Assembly (NCBI RefSeq): GCF_004522215.1
Contig: NZ_SDLR01000006.1
Location: forward strand, 62,001 to 126,000
Direction of reading: 5' to 3'
Source of the DNA: Ammoniphilus sp. YIM 78166
GTDB lineage: Bacteria; Bacillota; Bacilli; Aneurinibacillales; RAOX-1
Length of the DNA stretch: 64,000 bases
This document shows, piece by piece, positions 45,322 through 53,774 of this stretch; position 1 is the stretch's first letter; each line of letters opens with the position of its first letter. The position numbers and the translations under genes are program-made. Under the pieces are notes generated by a model. That model was not told the origin of the DNA. It saw only the letters and a program-made list of their open reading frames with translations, and made no database searches.

Positions 45322-45491
45322 TTGTACGTATGTACGTACAATTAGGTGGATGAAACATAGCTTACCTAACCAATAAACATAAGTACTTTTTTGTTAGTTG
45401 TACGTATGTACGTACAACTAATGGTGAAGCATAGCTTACTTAACCAACAACCTTAGGTATCTTTTTGATTATTGTACGTATGTACGTACAA
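45322..45491. promoter_or_regulatory. Triple operator array in tandem 75-bp repeats
   Basis: TTGTACGTATGTACGTACAA occurs three times without any change, at 45322-45341, 45398-45417 and 45472-45491. It is palindromic except for the central two bases. The flanks are repeated too (on the minus strand TTGGTTA-GTAAGCTATG-TTC), so the region is a tandem array with a period of 74-76 bases. It lies just upstream of the lyase/GntR/TRAP operon and is the probable binding region of that GntR protein. Confidence 0.85.
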
Positions 45492-45619
45492 TTAATTGAA
45501 TCTTTAGTAAGATCTTACCATCCACAACCGCTTTTGGTCAACTATAAATATTCAAAATATTGTTAGATTTTATTACACTATTTCCATGGTGGTCTTCTGG
45601 TTTCTCCGTGCTGACCGCA

Positions 45620-45655
45620 CAAAAAATGAGACTAACCAGAGTTAGCCTCATTTCT
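45620..45655. terminator. Terminator after the TIM-barrel isomerase gene
   Basis: AAATGAG-A-CTAAC / GTTAG-C-CTCATTT stem with A-run on one side, giving TTTTTT on the minus strand. Confidence 0.8.
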
Positions 45656-45698
45656 AAAACAATGGATCGTAGCATTATTTCAAGAGGCAGTTTGGCTT

Positions 45699-46526
45699 TT
45701 ATAGGTGTTTTTCAAACCATTTCATTGTATCTCTCATAGCTTTTTCAGGATCTAAAATATATCTTCTATCTAATAATTCTAGACCTAAATATCCCTTATA
45801 GTCTATTTCTTTAAGTACATTTAGTGAACCAGCCATATCCAATATCCCTTCTCCAGGAACCAGATGTCCGCCAGGATTGCCATCTACAAAATGGACATGA
45901 GTTAAATTATCTCCTAACTCTTTTATAAAGTCATGAAGGGTATCTTTTCCTGTAGTGGCCATAACGTCCGTATCAGCCAAGCCTTTTAAATGAGAGCTTC
46001 CGACTTCTTCTATCATCTTGGCTATATGACTGGCTCTATTAAATACATGAGTCGTAAAGCTAGTGAATGCTTCCATAGGGAGATAAATGCCCTCTTTTTC
46101 CGCTGTTTTGCAGATCTCGCTTAAAGATTCCCTACACCAATTCCATTGGTCTGCCGCATCAACATCCAAATACGCGATTCCCGTGGTGACTAACACTTGC
46201 TCGCAGTCTAGAAGAGAAGCCGCTTCAATGTGTCGGCAAAAAAACTCAATGCTTTTCTTTCGGTATTCTTTATCTGGATGACTAATGCTTATTGGGTAGA
46301 CAAACTGTTCAGGGGTAAAACAAATGACTTTTAAGCCTCTGTCTTTTATTTTTTTATTTAAATTTTTTAGATCTTGATTTGTAAAATAATCTAAATGGAG
46401 GTGTGGCCCTGAAGCCCACAATTCAATGTTACGAAATCCCAATCTTGTTACAGAATCCAAAAAATAATCCAATGAATATCTTCTGTAATGATAGTTTGCC
46501 GCTGCAACCTGTGAAATATCTATCAT
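45699..46526 (-). CDS. Sugar phosphate isomerase/epimerase-like TIM barrel protein
   Basis: About 275 residues of the xylose-isomerase-like TIM barrel (AP endonuclease family 2) fold: FRNIELWASGPHLHLDYF near 33, VTTGIAYLDVD near 115, PMEAFTSFTTHV near 155 (metal-binding Glu), GLADTDVMATTG near 188, HVHFVDGNPGGHLVPGEG near 213 and LGLELLDRRYI near 247. Members isomerise or epimerise sugars or keto-acids with a divalent metal. It follows the second lyase gene by 112 bases. Start set at ATG 46526 (MIDISQVAAANYHY), behind GGGG; the longer frame to 46586 has no ribosome site. Substrate unknown. Confidence 0.82.
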   Translation of the reverse strand: MIDISQVAAANYHYRRYSLDYFLDSVTRLGFRNIELWASGPHLHLDYFTNQDLKNLNKKIKDRGLKVICFTPEQFVYPISISHPDKEYRKKSIEFFCRHIEAASLLDCEQVLVTTGIAYLDVDAADQWNWCRESLSEICKTAEKEGIYLPMEAFTSFTTHVFNRASHIAKMIEEVGSSHLKGLADTDVMATTGKDTLHDFIKELGDNLTHVHFVDGNPGGHLVPGEGILDMAGSLNVLKEIDYKGYLGLELLDRRYILDPEKAMRDTMKWFEKHL

Positions 46527-46638
46527 AATAATAATAGCCCCTTTCTTTATAGCCCATGCGAGCTCTTCTAGCATAACTGCAATCATGTGAATCGTTATAG
46601 GATTGACGGTACTATCAACCTTCTTGTTTATTCATTCC

Positions 46639-48129
46639 TCATAGGCTTAATAGCCCGTTCACCTTCTCTTGAAGTCTAGCTCGTGCTGCAGCCATTTGCC
46701 TTACTCGCTCTAAGCGTTCACTCTCGTCTCTTTTACATTGATTCCAAAGCGATTCAAGCTGCGATTCCACTTCGTTGAATGCAGGGCCTCCTACCGTGGA
46801 TTTCAATTGAACATTAGACACAGGGTGAAGCACGAGCTTTAGTTGATCATCCGTTAAGTGAATTTCTTTTCCTAGGACCGCCTTAGAAAAGTGAAGCATT
46901 TTGTGCTGCGTGATATGTTCAGGCGTTTCCTTCCTTTCCAAGAGATCATTCACCAAACTTCCCACGAGCTGATGAGCTTCCGTAAAAGATATTCCCCCTT
47001 CCCTAACCAATACATTGGCTAGTTCCGTTACGGTACAGAAATTCTTTTGAGCTCGTTCGAGCATGAGTTCGCGGTTTACCTTAAGGGTTTTGATTGTAGC
47101 CATTAGGATGGACACGGACGCTTCCACTTCACGAAGCGCTTCCCAAAAGTACCGCGGGCTCTCCAAGGCAGTATCACAGCTATGCCCAAAAGGTGTATTT
47201 TTCATGCTTCCCAAGCACGATATTAGTGCTCCTTGAACATGGGCTGCTTTGGCTTTTACATGCTCAAGTGTGAGAGGATTCTTTTTTTGCGGCATAATAC
47301 TGCTGCAAATTGCTACGGAATTCCCTACCTCGATATAGGAAAATTCGGATGTAGTCCATATATAAAGATCATGGGCAAGTCGGCTTAGACCAACGGAGAG
47401 AATACTTAATGCCGATAGAATTTCCGGCAGATAATCTCTCGAGGCTACACCATCGAATGAATTTTTTGTTATGTCTTCAAATCCTAAAAAACGGGCTGTC
47501 CGTTCACGCTGAATGGGAAAGGAAGTGGAAGCCAGCGCTCCAGAACCCATCGGGCATTCATTGACTCTTTTCCATGCGCCGTACAATCTATCATAATCCC
47601 TTTCTAAGGAATGCAGAATACCCGACAGATAGTGGCCTAACGTAATCGGCTCAGCCGGCTGCATATGGGTATAGCCTGACATGACTACGTCGGTTTGTTT
47701 CTTGGCAAACTCCAGCAGGGTGAAGCGAAGCTGATTAACAAGTGAACCAATACCCAACAATTGATCTCGGCAGTTCATTCTGTTCATCGTGGCAAAAAAG
47801 TCATTTCGGCTACGACCCGTATGCAGGCGCCCACCTACTTCAATGCCTGTTTGCTGAATGATGTACGATTCGATATTAAAGAACAAATCTTCTAGTTCAT
47901 AGTTAATGGGCAAGATAGAGCTCCCTTTTTCCTCTAACTCCGAAATCACTTTTATGATTTCTCTTCCATCCTCTGGGGAGACCATTCCCTGTTCGACAAG
48001 CATGACCAAATGGGCTTTATTAATCTCCAGCAATTTATCATACGATGTCTCTAAATCCGCTTGAATCCAAGGTTTGATTAAATACGAGATAACCTCTTGG
48101 GCAGGTGCTTCTTTCAATCTTTCTCTCAA
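46639..48129 (-). CDS. Argininosuccinate-lyase-family enzyme, copy 2
   Basis: About 496 residues, a clear paralogue of copy 1: HTGRSRNDFFATMNRM, SGYTHMQPAEPITLGHYL, CPMGSGALASTSFP, SSIMPQKKNPLTLEHVKAK. Family chemistry is elimination of fumarate from an N-substituted aspartate. The two copies share the short N-terminus (V/L)RERLKE-PAQE, absent from usual ArgH. Start: TTG at 48129, seven bases behind AAGGAGG; the longer frame to 48174 would ignore this site. It lies between a secreted asparaginase and a TIM-barrel isomerase, possibly on one transcript with the deglycase, which points to an aspartate derivative as substrate. Confidence 0.85.
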   Translation of the reverse strand: MRERLKEAPAQEVISYLIKPWIQADLETSYDKLLEINKAHLVMLVEQGMVSPEDGREIIKVISELEEKGSSILPINYELEDLFFNIESYIIQQTGIEVGGRLHTGRSRNDFFATMNRMNCRDQLLGIGSLVNQLRFTLLEFAKKQTDVVMSGYTHMQPAEPITLGHYLSGILHSLERDYDRLYGAWKRVNECPMGSGALASTSFPIQRERTARFLGFEDITKNSFDGVASRDYLPEILSALSILSVGLSRLAHDLYIWTTSEFSYIEVGNSVAICSSIMPQKKNPLTLEHVKAKAAHVQGALISCLGSMKNTPFGHSCDTALESPRYFWEALREVEASVSILMATIKTLKVNRELMLERAQKNFCTVTELANVLVREGGISFTEAHQLVGSLVNDLLERKETPEHITQHKMLHFSKAVLGKEIHLTDDQLKLVLHPVSNVQLKSTVGGPAFNEVESQLESLWNQCKRDESERLERVRQMAAARARLQEKVNGLLSL

Positions 48130-48166
48130 GTTAGATCCTCCTTCTTCAACATTAGATGAAGTGAAA

Positions 48167-48193
48167 CGAGCCAATAAATCCCTTATAGGCTCG
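48167..48193. promoter_or_regulatory. Hairpin between asparaginase and lyase copy 2
   Basis: CGAGCC / GGCTCG arms with a 15-base loop in the 80-base gap. No strong T-run follows on the minus strand (GTTTCACTT), so it may only weaken or process the transcript. Confidence 0.4.
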
Positions 48194-48209
48194 CTTCCCT
48201 TTCATGTCA

Positions 48210-49313
48210 TTAGTATTGATGGAAGTATTCCTGGATCTTTTTCGGATCGTTTGTCTGGGTGAGCGCAAGCATCAGCAAAATTCTAGCCTTTTGAGGATTT
48301 AAGGAATCTGCAGCAATCAGGTCCGGACCATAATAGCTAGAAGGGGTCACGATTCCACCTCCTACTCGGGAGGAACGAACCACGGTCACGCCTTTTTTCA
48401 TAGCATCCTTCGCAGCAGTAAAAGCATTTTCGGACAGCGATCCATTCCCGGAACCGGCAATAACGATCCCTTTTGCCCCCGCTGCTACGGCTGCGTCATA
48501 GAGATATCTTCCATCATTCTGATGTCCATAAAGAATATCGACTTGAGGAAGTTGCTCGATCTTAGAAATATCAAATACCGTATCTTTCGTATGCTTGCGT
48601 GTCATTTCGTTGTAGAAGTAAAGCTTTCCTCCGGCAATGGCCCCCAAGTATCCCTGTTCAGCGGATTGGAAGGTGTCTGTCATGGTCGTGTTGGTCTTGG
48701 TCACATATCGGGCAGATCCGATCCGATCATTCAGTGCCATGATGACACCTTTTCCTTTTGCATCTTTACTGGAGGCAATCTTGACCGCGTTATAAAGATT
48801 AAAGGGACCATCCGCGCTGATTGCCGTCGCTGGTCTCATGGCGCCTACCACAACAACCGGCTTATCGCTTTTAACAACAAGGTTCAAAAAATACGCTGTT
48901 TCTTCTAACGTATCGGTCCCATGGGTAATGACAATGCCGTCAACGTCATCAGATGCAAGCAGTTCATTTACCCTCTTCCCCAATTGGAGCAAAATCTTAT
49001 TATTGATATTAGGGCTTCCGGTGTTTGCGATCTGCTCCCCCGTGATATTCGCCATGGCTTTCATTTCCGGTACGGCATTGATCAGGATATCAACCGCCAG
49101 GGCCCCTGCTTTATATCCCGTCGTATCGGTATTGGAAGCTGCAGAACCGGCAATGGTCCCCCCAGTAGCAAGGATTTTTACATTTGGAAGATCAGCTTTG
49201 ACTTCCTCCGCCTGGACGACGGGAGCAGTAAAAGAACCAAATGGTACCATGTAAGGTGCGCTTAATAAAGTACTAGCTAATAAGGTTACGGCAAAGAATT
49301 TGATCTTCTTCAT
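48210..49313 (-). CDS. Secreted type II L-asparaginase (AnsZ/FraE-like)
   Basis: About 367 residues with signal peptide (MKKIKFFAV...VVQAEE), then the asparaginase fold with both threonine motifs: ILATGGTIAGSAA and VITHGTDTLEETAYFL. It hydrolyses the side-chain amide of asparagine outside the membrane. Start: ATG 49313 behind GGAGGAG; the ORF extends to 49349 without a ribosome site. It lies 38 bases after a SIS deglycase gene. In the Salmonella fra locus an exported asparaginase (FraE) converts fructose-asparagine to fructose-aspartate beside a SIS deglycase (FraB) and a kinase (FraD); the same three functions are here. It could instead be a plain AnsZ. Confidence 0.9.
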   Translation of the reverse strand: MKKIKFFAVTLLASTLLSAPYMVPFGSFTAPVVQAEEVKADLPNVKILATGGTIAGSAASNTDTTGYKAGALAVDILINAVPEMKAMANITGEQIANTGSPNINNKILLQLGKRVNELLASDDVDGIVITHGTDTLEETAYFLNLVVKSDKPVVVVGAMRPATAISADGPFNLYNAVKIASSKDAKGKGVIMALNDRIGSARYVTKTNTTMTDTFQSAEQGYLGAIAGGKLYFYNEMTRKHTKDTVFDISKIEQLPQVDILYGHQNDGRYLYDAAVAAGAKGIVIAGSGNGSLSENAFTAAKDAMKKGVTVVRSSRVGGGIVTPSSYYGPDLIAADSLNPQKARILLMLALTQTNDPKKIQEYFHQY

Positions 49314-49351
49314 ATTTCTGCTCCTCCGTCTCTTATTTGGGGTGTTCATGT

Positions 49352-50356
49352 TTAGTAAGGCACCTTGAACATATAGCGTCTGGTTTCAAGCGGATGACCG
49401 GTTGCTTTCGCTAATTCAACTGCGTAAACTCGCAGGACGAAGTTCAACACAAGCGGAGCCAAGTATCCTTTCATCTCATCGTCTACTCCATCCATGTCAA
49501 ATTCTTTGGCATCGAGGATCAACAATTTTTCCCCATGTTCCTTCAGGAACTTCAGCGCACGCTCTTCCATCGGGCGTGTTTCATCCAATCCCATGAGGAG
49601 AATAAACGGAACATTCTTGTCTAAGATTTCGAATGGTCCATGGAAAAACTCACCGGCATGAATCGCGTGGGAGTGCTTCCACTGCATTTCCATGAGGATA
49701 CAGATGGCAAAAGAATAGGCGATCCCATAGTTCGCTCCGCTTGCCATGGTGTAAATGACGGATTCATCCTTATTTTCACTGGCATAAATCTTGGCTGGTT
49801 CCGTATAGTGCTGTTTGGCTTTTGCTAAGATTCTGCTCATGTGATTAAGGCTATTCAGTAGTTTTTCGTATTTCTTATTGCCTTCCTTCACATACAGCAG
49901 ACCCATGGTCAAACGGTATAGAATGGCGTAATTGGCGATTTCCGGATGCGGGTCCACTTCTCCCGGAGGCGCCCAGCTGTAGTTCACAATAAAATCGGAT
50001 TCATCGGCAAGAGGAGCGTGTGCTACATACATCAGAGAAACAACGAGAGCCCCTTTGCTCTTGGCGAATTTAGCCGCTTCGGTTGTTTCCGGAGTTTTTC
50101 CTTTGTGGGAGCAAAGAATGACTAAGGAACTTTCTCCTAGCGATTGCGGATGACGGTAGATAAATTCATTGGAATTGTAAACCTCAGCTGTGATGGTTTG
50201 GGATTCACGATCGATCAAATATTTACTGGGGTACATAAGCGCCGAAGATCCGCCGCAGGCTACAAGAAAAACACGGTCAATATTTCGATTTTTATAAGCT
50301 TCTAAAATTTGCTCCACCTGCGTATGAGCCTTGGTTAATGTGTTTGAAACGGTCAT
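49352..50356 (-). CDS. SIS-domain sugar-amine deglycase (FrlB/FraB-like)
   Basis: 334 residues with two SIS domains (about 20-145 and 190-320): LVACGGSSALMYPSKYL, CSHKGKTPETTEAAKFAK, and AGEFFHGPFEIL. FrlB/FraB enzymes split 6-phospho-fructosyl amino acids into glucose-6-phosphate and the amino acid. From memory FraB uses Glu214 and His230; Glu223 and His239 here have the same 16-residue spacing in LMEMQWK...GEFFHG. It is the first gene after an operator region and is followed by the asparaginase gene. GlmS-like N-terminal glutaminase is absent, so it is not an aminotransferase. Confidence 0.87.
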   Translation of the reverse strand: MTVSNTLTKAHTQVEQILEAYKNRNIDRVFLVACGGSSALMYPSKYLIDRESQTITAEVYNSNEFIYRHPQSLGESSLVILCSHKGKTPETTEAAKFAKSKGALVVSLMYVAHAPLADESDFIVNYSWAPPGEVDPHPEIANYAILYRLTMGLLYVKEGNKKYEKLLNSLNHMSRILAKAKQHYTEPAKIYASENKDESVIYTMASGANYGIAYSFAICILMEMQWKHSHAIHAGEFFHGPFEILDKNVPFILLMGLDETRPMEERALKFLKEHGEKLLILDAKEFDMDGVDDEMKGYLAPLVLNFVLRVYAVELAKATGHPLETRRYMFKVPY

Positions 50357-50380
50357 GATATAGGCCTCCTAAATTTTGTT

Positions 50381-50412
50381 GTTATATCTTGTCATATTGT
50401 TAGTTATAACAA
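50381..50412. promoter_or_regulatory. GntR-type operator upstream of the deglycase gene
   Basis: GTTATATCTTGTCATATTG followed by TTAGTTATAACAAG; the outer parts form an imperfect inverted repeat (TTGTTAT/ATAACAAG). The TATATCTTGT core recurs upstream of three other units of this locus. Confidence 0.6.
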
Positions 50413-50451
50413 GTTATGCAAAATCTGTCAATTGGTTTTTCTAAACCCGGT

Positions 50452-51639
50452 TCAGTAATTTTTCTGCGTGTGTTGAAAAGGGGCTACTTTCCTCCGCCCT
50501 AATAAGATAAACCCGATAGCGCCTAACAGGCTTAAGAACGCAGCCGATTCGAACAGGATCGTAAACCCGCCTACTTCGATGACCCAGCCCCCCACATTAC
50601 TTGCTAAAATTCCCGCTATATTGGTGTAAACCACGATAAATAGCGAATGGGCCGTCGTTTTCGTCGACTCCGGGCTCATATCATAAGCATAATTGATTCC
50701 TGCAGCGAAAAATAAAGCATACGTTGAACCGGCAAGCACCTGATTGAACACCAGGATTCCGAAGCTCGGTTCCAATGAGAGAATAAACCAGCGAATCGCT
50801 CCGACTGCTGATACGGCAGCAAGCGTGGGTACATAGCCGAACTTTTTGATCACATAGCCAGAAAAGAAAAAAACAGGAATTTCCGTTAACGCAGATACGG
50901 CATACAATTGGCCCAATCGCCCCGAAACATCTCCGCCAAATTGACTGATGTAGACGGAATAAAAAGCATTATGTAGCTGAGGACCAATCGCAGCCAAAAA
51001 CACAGGAAGAAGAAATAATAAAAATTTCGGCTCCTTCAGAAGAGGAATCATCTGCTTCAGCATTCCGCTTCTTGCTGTTCCCCTGGGATGCTCCTCCTTT
51101 TTGATAAAAAAAGTTAGGGCACACATCATGGACATCGTCACGATATACACGCTAAACATCAGGGAGATTCCCGACCGGTTATAAAGCCAGCCGAGCAAGG
51201 TAACAGACAAACTGAAGCTGATCGATCCCAGCACCCGGATGGTCCCGTAGCTCAAGTTGTTCTGTTTCGCATGGCGGACGGTCATCGCATCAATAATCGG
51301 CACCGTGGTCGATGCAAAAACAGCCAGAACAACGGATATTAAAATATAATACAGAAAATTCTGGTCAGCAAGCTGATAGGACAGAGCGATCCAAGGAGTC
51401 AAGGAAGTACTAATGATCAGGATCAGCTTGGTGACTCCGAAGGTATCAATCAGCATTCCCCAAATCGGCTGGACCAGAAATCCAACCAGCGGTCCGATAG
51501 AGAAAAGCAGGCCAATCTGTTGAGCATTCAAGCCTTCCTCCGCAAACCAATAACCGATGAAAGGAAGGAAAGCAGCATGGGCGAGATAGAAAAAATAATT
51601 GTAAATATGCAGAAAATACTTTCTCACAAAAGCACTCAT
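50452..51639 (-). CDS. MFS transporter (MFS_1-like / sugar-aromatic exporter type)
   Basis: 395 residues with twelve membrane segments in two halves and a central basic loop (FFIKKEEHPRGTARSG). The N-terminus (YNYFFYLAHAAFLPFIGYWF...QIGLLFSIGPLVGFLVQPIWG) matches the LacY/NupG/HcaT-like MFS_1 family. The substrate is not evident; it is the last gene of the amino acid ABC transporter operon, 11 bases after a permease, so import or export of a sugar or amino-sugar linked to the pathway is likely. Confidence 0.85.
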   Translation of the reverse strand: MSAFVRKYFLHIYNYFFYLAHAAFLPFIGYWFAEEGLNAQQIGLLFSIGPLVGFLVQPIWGMLIDTFGVTKLILIISTSLTPWIALSYQLADQNFLYYILISVVLAVFASTTVPIIDAMTVRHAKQNNLSYGTIRVLGSISFSLSVTLLGWLYNRSGISLMFSVYIVTMSMMCALTFFIKKEEHPRGTARSGMLKQMIPLLKEPKFLLFLLPVFLAAIGPQLHNAFYSVYISQFGGDVSGRLGQLYAVSALTEIPVFFFSGYVIKKFGYVPTLAAVSAVGAIRWFILSLEPSFGILVFNQVLAGSTYALFFAAGINYAYDMSPESTKTTAHSLFIVVYTNIAGILASNVGGWVIEVGGFTILFESAAFLSLLGAIGFILLGRRKVAPFQHTQKNY

Positions 51640-51650
51640 TAATCACTTCC

Positions 51651-52262
51651 TTATTGCAGTCTTCTCTCCATTCTTCTAGAAAGAAGGGAAAGCGGATAGC
51701 AAATCACAAAATAGACCACTAAGACCACCGTGTACATCTGAAACGCGATCGCCGCTCCTTGAAGAATTTCGACCCGTTCAATAATCAACTGGGCTGACTT
51801 GAGGAAATCCACGTTCCCGATCAGAATGGACAGGGAAGTTGACTGAATCAAATTGGACAACAAGCCAATAATCGAAGGCAGCATGCGACGGAAAGCCTGC
51901 GGCAAAATAACGTAACGCATAGTCTGCAGTTGGCTTAAGCCAAGCGATAAGCTGGCTTCCACCTGCGTTGGCGGAATGGACTGGATGGCCCCTCGAACCG
52001 CCACCGATATATTCGCACTGCTCCATAAACTCAAGGCAAGCATAGCGGAGATATAGCTGTTCACGCGAATCCCCACTTCCGGCAGGATAAAAAAGACCAT
52101 AAACAGAGTAATGACGATAGGCAACCCGCGAAACAGCTCGGCATACCCCCTGGCGATGGAGAAAATCACCATTTGCTTGGAAGTCTGCATCACCCCTACC
52201 AGCACCCCGACAACCAGAGCAATCACAATACAACTTACGCTAAGCTGAAGTGTCTTCATCAA
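51651..52262 (-). CDS. Polar amino acid ABC transporter permease 1
   Basis: 203 residues by this start, with five membrane segments and the ABC-contact loop EASLSLGLSQLQTMRYVILPQAFRRMLPS split across residues 103-130. The in-frame upstream codons (about 14) read like the usual N-terminus (VASFPLLLEGLM), and a CTG at 52304 behind GGTGG would give 217 residues, the normal size. Whichever start is used, the gene overlaps the previous permease by at least 23 bases and is translationally coupled. It forms a heterodimeric channel with permease 2. Confidence 0.88.
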   Translation of the reverse strand: MMKTLQLSVSCIVIALVVGVLVGVMQTSKQMVIFSIARGYAELFRGLPIVITLFMVFFILPEVGIRVNSYISAMLALSLWSSANISVAVRGAIQSIPPTQVEASLSLGLSQLQTMRYVILPQAFRRMLPSIIGLLSNLIQSTSLSILIGNVDFLKSAQLIIERVEILQGAAIAFQMYTVVLVVYFVICYPLSLLSRRMERRLQ

Positions 52263-52986
52263 CCCTTCTAACAGTAAGGGGAAGCTTGCTACTATGGTTT
52301 CCAGCGTTCTTCACCACCTTGTCTTTACTTTTTTTATTAAAATCCAGTTTTCGTTCAATTCTGCTAAATAGGAATGAGGTTCCCCAGATCAGAATTAAAT
52401 AGATCGTCGCAATCGTGAACAACATTTCATAAGTTTTGAAATCATACGCGATCCGGTCCACGGCCATGAACGTCAGTTCCGCCACACCAATACCGGTCAT
52501 ATAGGCGGAGTTCTTCAAAACGGACACCGCGGTATTGGAGAAGGCAGGAAAGCTGATCCGAAACCCCAGCGGCACGATAATGTGCTGCACGATTTGCCGG
52601 CGGCTGAGACCCAAGGATTGCCCGGATTCAATGAGGGCTTTGGGCACGTTATCCGTACCGCTCCTGAAATTCTCTACTGCAAAGGCTCCGCCCCATAGGG
52701 ATAAAGATAATATCCCTACCGTAACGGCTGACAATTTAATCCCGATCGCCGGCAACCCAAAATATAAGAAGAATACATGAACCAACAGCGGTGTATTCCG
52801 AATGACTTCCACATAAACCGTCACCAGATGGGACAAGACGGGAATCTTCAGGGTGCGAATCACCGCACCGCTGATCCCAATCACAAGAGACAGGATCATA
52901 CTGATCACACTGATCCATAGGGTCATTTTCAGACCGGTAAGAAGCAGAGGCAGCGTCTGCAGGATATAAGCGAAATCGAAACTCAA
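52240..52986 (-). CDS. Polar amino acid ABC transporter permease 2
   Basis: 248 residues, HisM/GlnP type: LTGLKMTLWISVISMILSL at the start, NTPLLVHVFFLYFGLP near 65, and the ATPase-contact loop ESGQSLGLSRRQIVQHIIVPLGFR near 120. The last 30 residues are a hydrophilic extension encoded over the start of permease 1. Partner of the ATPase at 53014 and the binding protein at 53775. Confidence 0.9.
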   Translation of the reverse strand: MSFDFAYILQTLPLLLTGLKMTLWISVISMILSLVIGISGAVIRTLKIPVLSHLVTVYVEVIRNTPLLVHVFFLYFGLPAIGIKLSAVTVGILSLSLWGGAFAVENFRSGTDNVPKALIESGQSLGLSRRQIVQHIIVPLGFRISFPAFSNTAVSVLKNSAYMTGIGVAELTFMAVDRIAYDFKTYEMLFTIATIYLILIWGTSFLFSRIERKLDFNKKSKDKVVKNAGNHSSKLPLTVRRVDEDTSA

Positions 52987-53013
52987 ATCACCTTCCTCCT
53001 TTCTTTTTCCTCA

Positions 53014-53754
53014 TTACATCGCATTCCGGAGAAATTGTTTGGTTCGATCTTCCTTAGGATTCCCGAAGATTTCATCCGGGGTTCCCTGCTCGACAATGAC
53101 TCCCTGGTCCATAAAGATAATCCGGTCTCCCACTTCACGGGCAAACCCCATCTCATGGGTCACAATCATCATGGTTGTACCTCTCGCAGCCAAGTCCTTC
53201 ATCACATCCAGTACGTCTCTCACCCGCTCCGGATCAAGCGCGGAGGTAACTTCATCAAAAAGAATAACTTCCGGATTCATGACTAGCGACCTGGCGATTG
53301 CGACACGCTGCTGCTGTCCTCCCGATAATTGGGAAGGATAGCTGTTCTCTTTATCAAGTAAGCCCACTTGCTCCAGCAGCGCTCGCGCCTGGGGAAGTAC
53401 TTCGCTTTTCGATTTCTTTTGAGCCTTCATCGGAGCAAGAAGCAGATTTTCCATGACCGTCATGTGAGGAAACAAGTTATAGCTTTGAAATACCATTCCG
53501 ATTCGCTGCCTCACCTTTTGCAGCGCAGAAGGCGTGTTGAACTCGATGGGCTGGTCGTCAATGGAAACGGAACCCCCATTAATTCCCTCCAACCCATTCA
53601 GACAGCGGAGCAGCGTGCTTTTTCCTGATCCGCTCGGACCGATGATCACGATCACTTCGCGGGGAAACACATCAATATCCACACCTCGGAGGATCTGTTG
53701 ATCTCCGAAGTGTTTTTGCAAATTGCGAATGGCTAATTTAGGTTTTGCTGCCAT
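53014..53754 (-). CDS. Polar amino acid ABC transporter ATPase (GlnQ type)
   Basis: 246 residues: Walker A GPSGSGKSTLLRCLNGLE (about 39), Q-loop VFQSYNLFPHMTV, signature LSGGQQQRVAIARSL, Walker B VILFDEVTSALDPE and the switch histidine in MIVTHEMGFA. All catalytic motifs are intact. It energises the two permeases downstream. B. subtilis frl loci share the MsmX ATPase instead, so a dedicated GlnQ-type ATPase is a difference here. Confidence 0.95.
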   Translation of the reverse strand: MAAKPKLAIRNLQKHFGDQQILRGVDIDVFPREVIVIIGPSGSGKSTLLRCLNGLEGINGGSVSIDDQPIEFNTPSALQKVRQRIGMVFQSYNLFPHMTVMENLLLAPMKAQKKSKSEVLPQARALLEQVGLLDKENSYPSQLSGGQQQRVAIARSLVMNPEVILFDEVTSALDPERVRDVLDVMKDLAARGTTMMIVTHEMGFAREVGDRIIFMDQGVIVEQGTPDEIFGNPKEDRTKQFLRNAM

Positions 53755-53774
53755 ACAACGACCTCCTACGGAAT

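Larger units (their letters stand above)
45244..45698. other. Intergenic region with operators and terminator
   Basis: 455 bases holding the triple operator array, an AT-rich stretch (45492-45600) and a bidirectional terminator. No gene seen. Confidence 0.6.

Noticed and set aside
45322..45491. CRISPR-like appearance of three repeats with spacers
   Set aside because: Only three repeats of 20 bases, the spacers are related to each other, and no cas genes are present; an operator array explains it.
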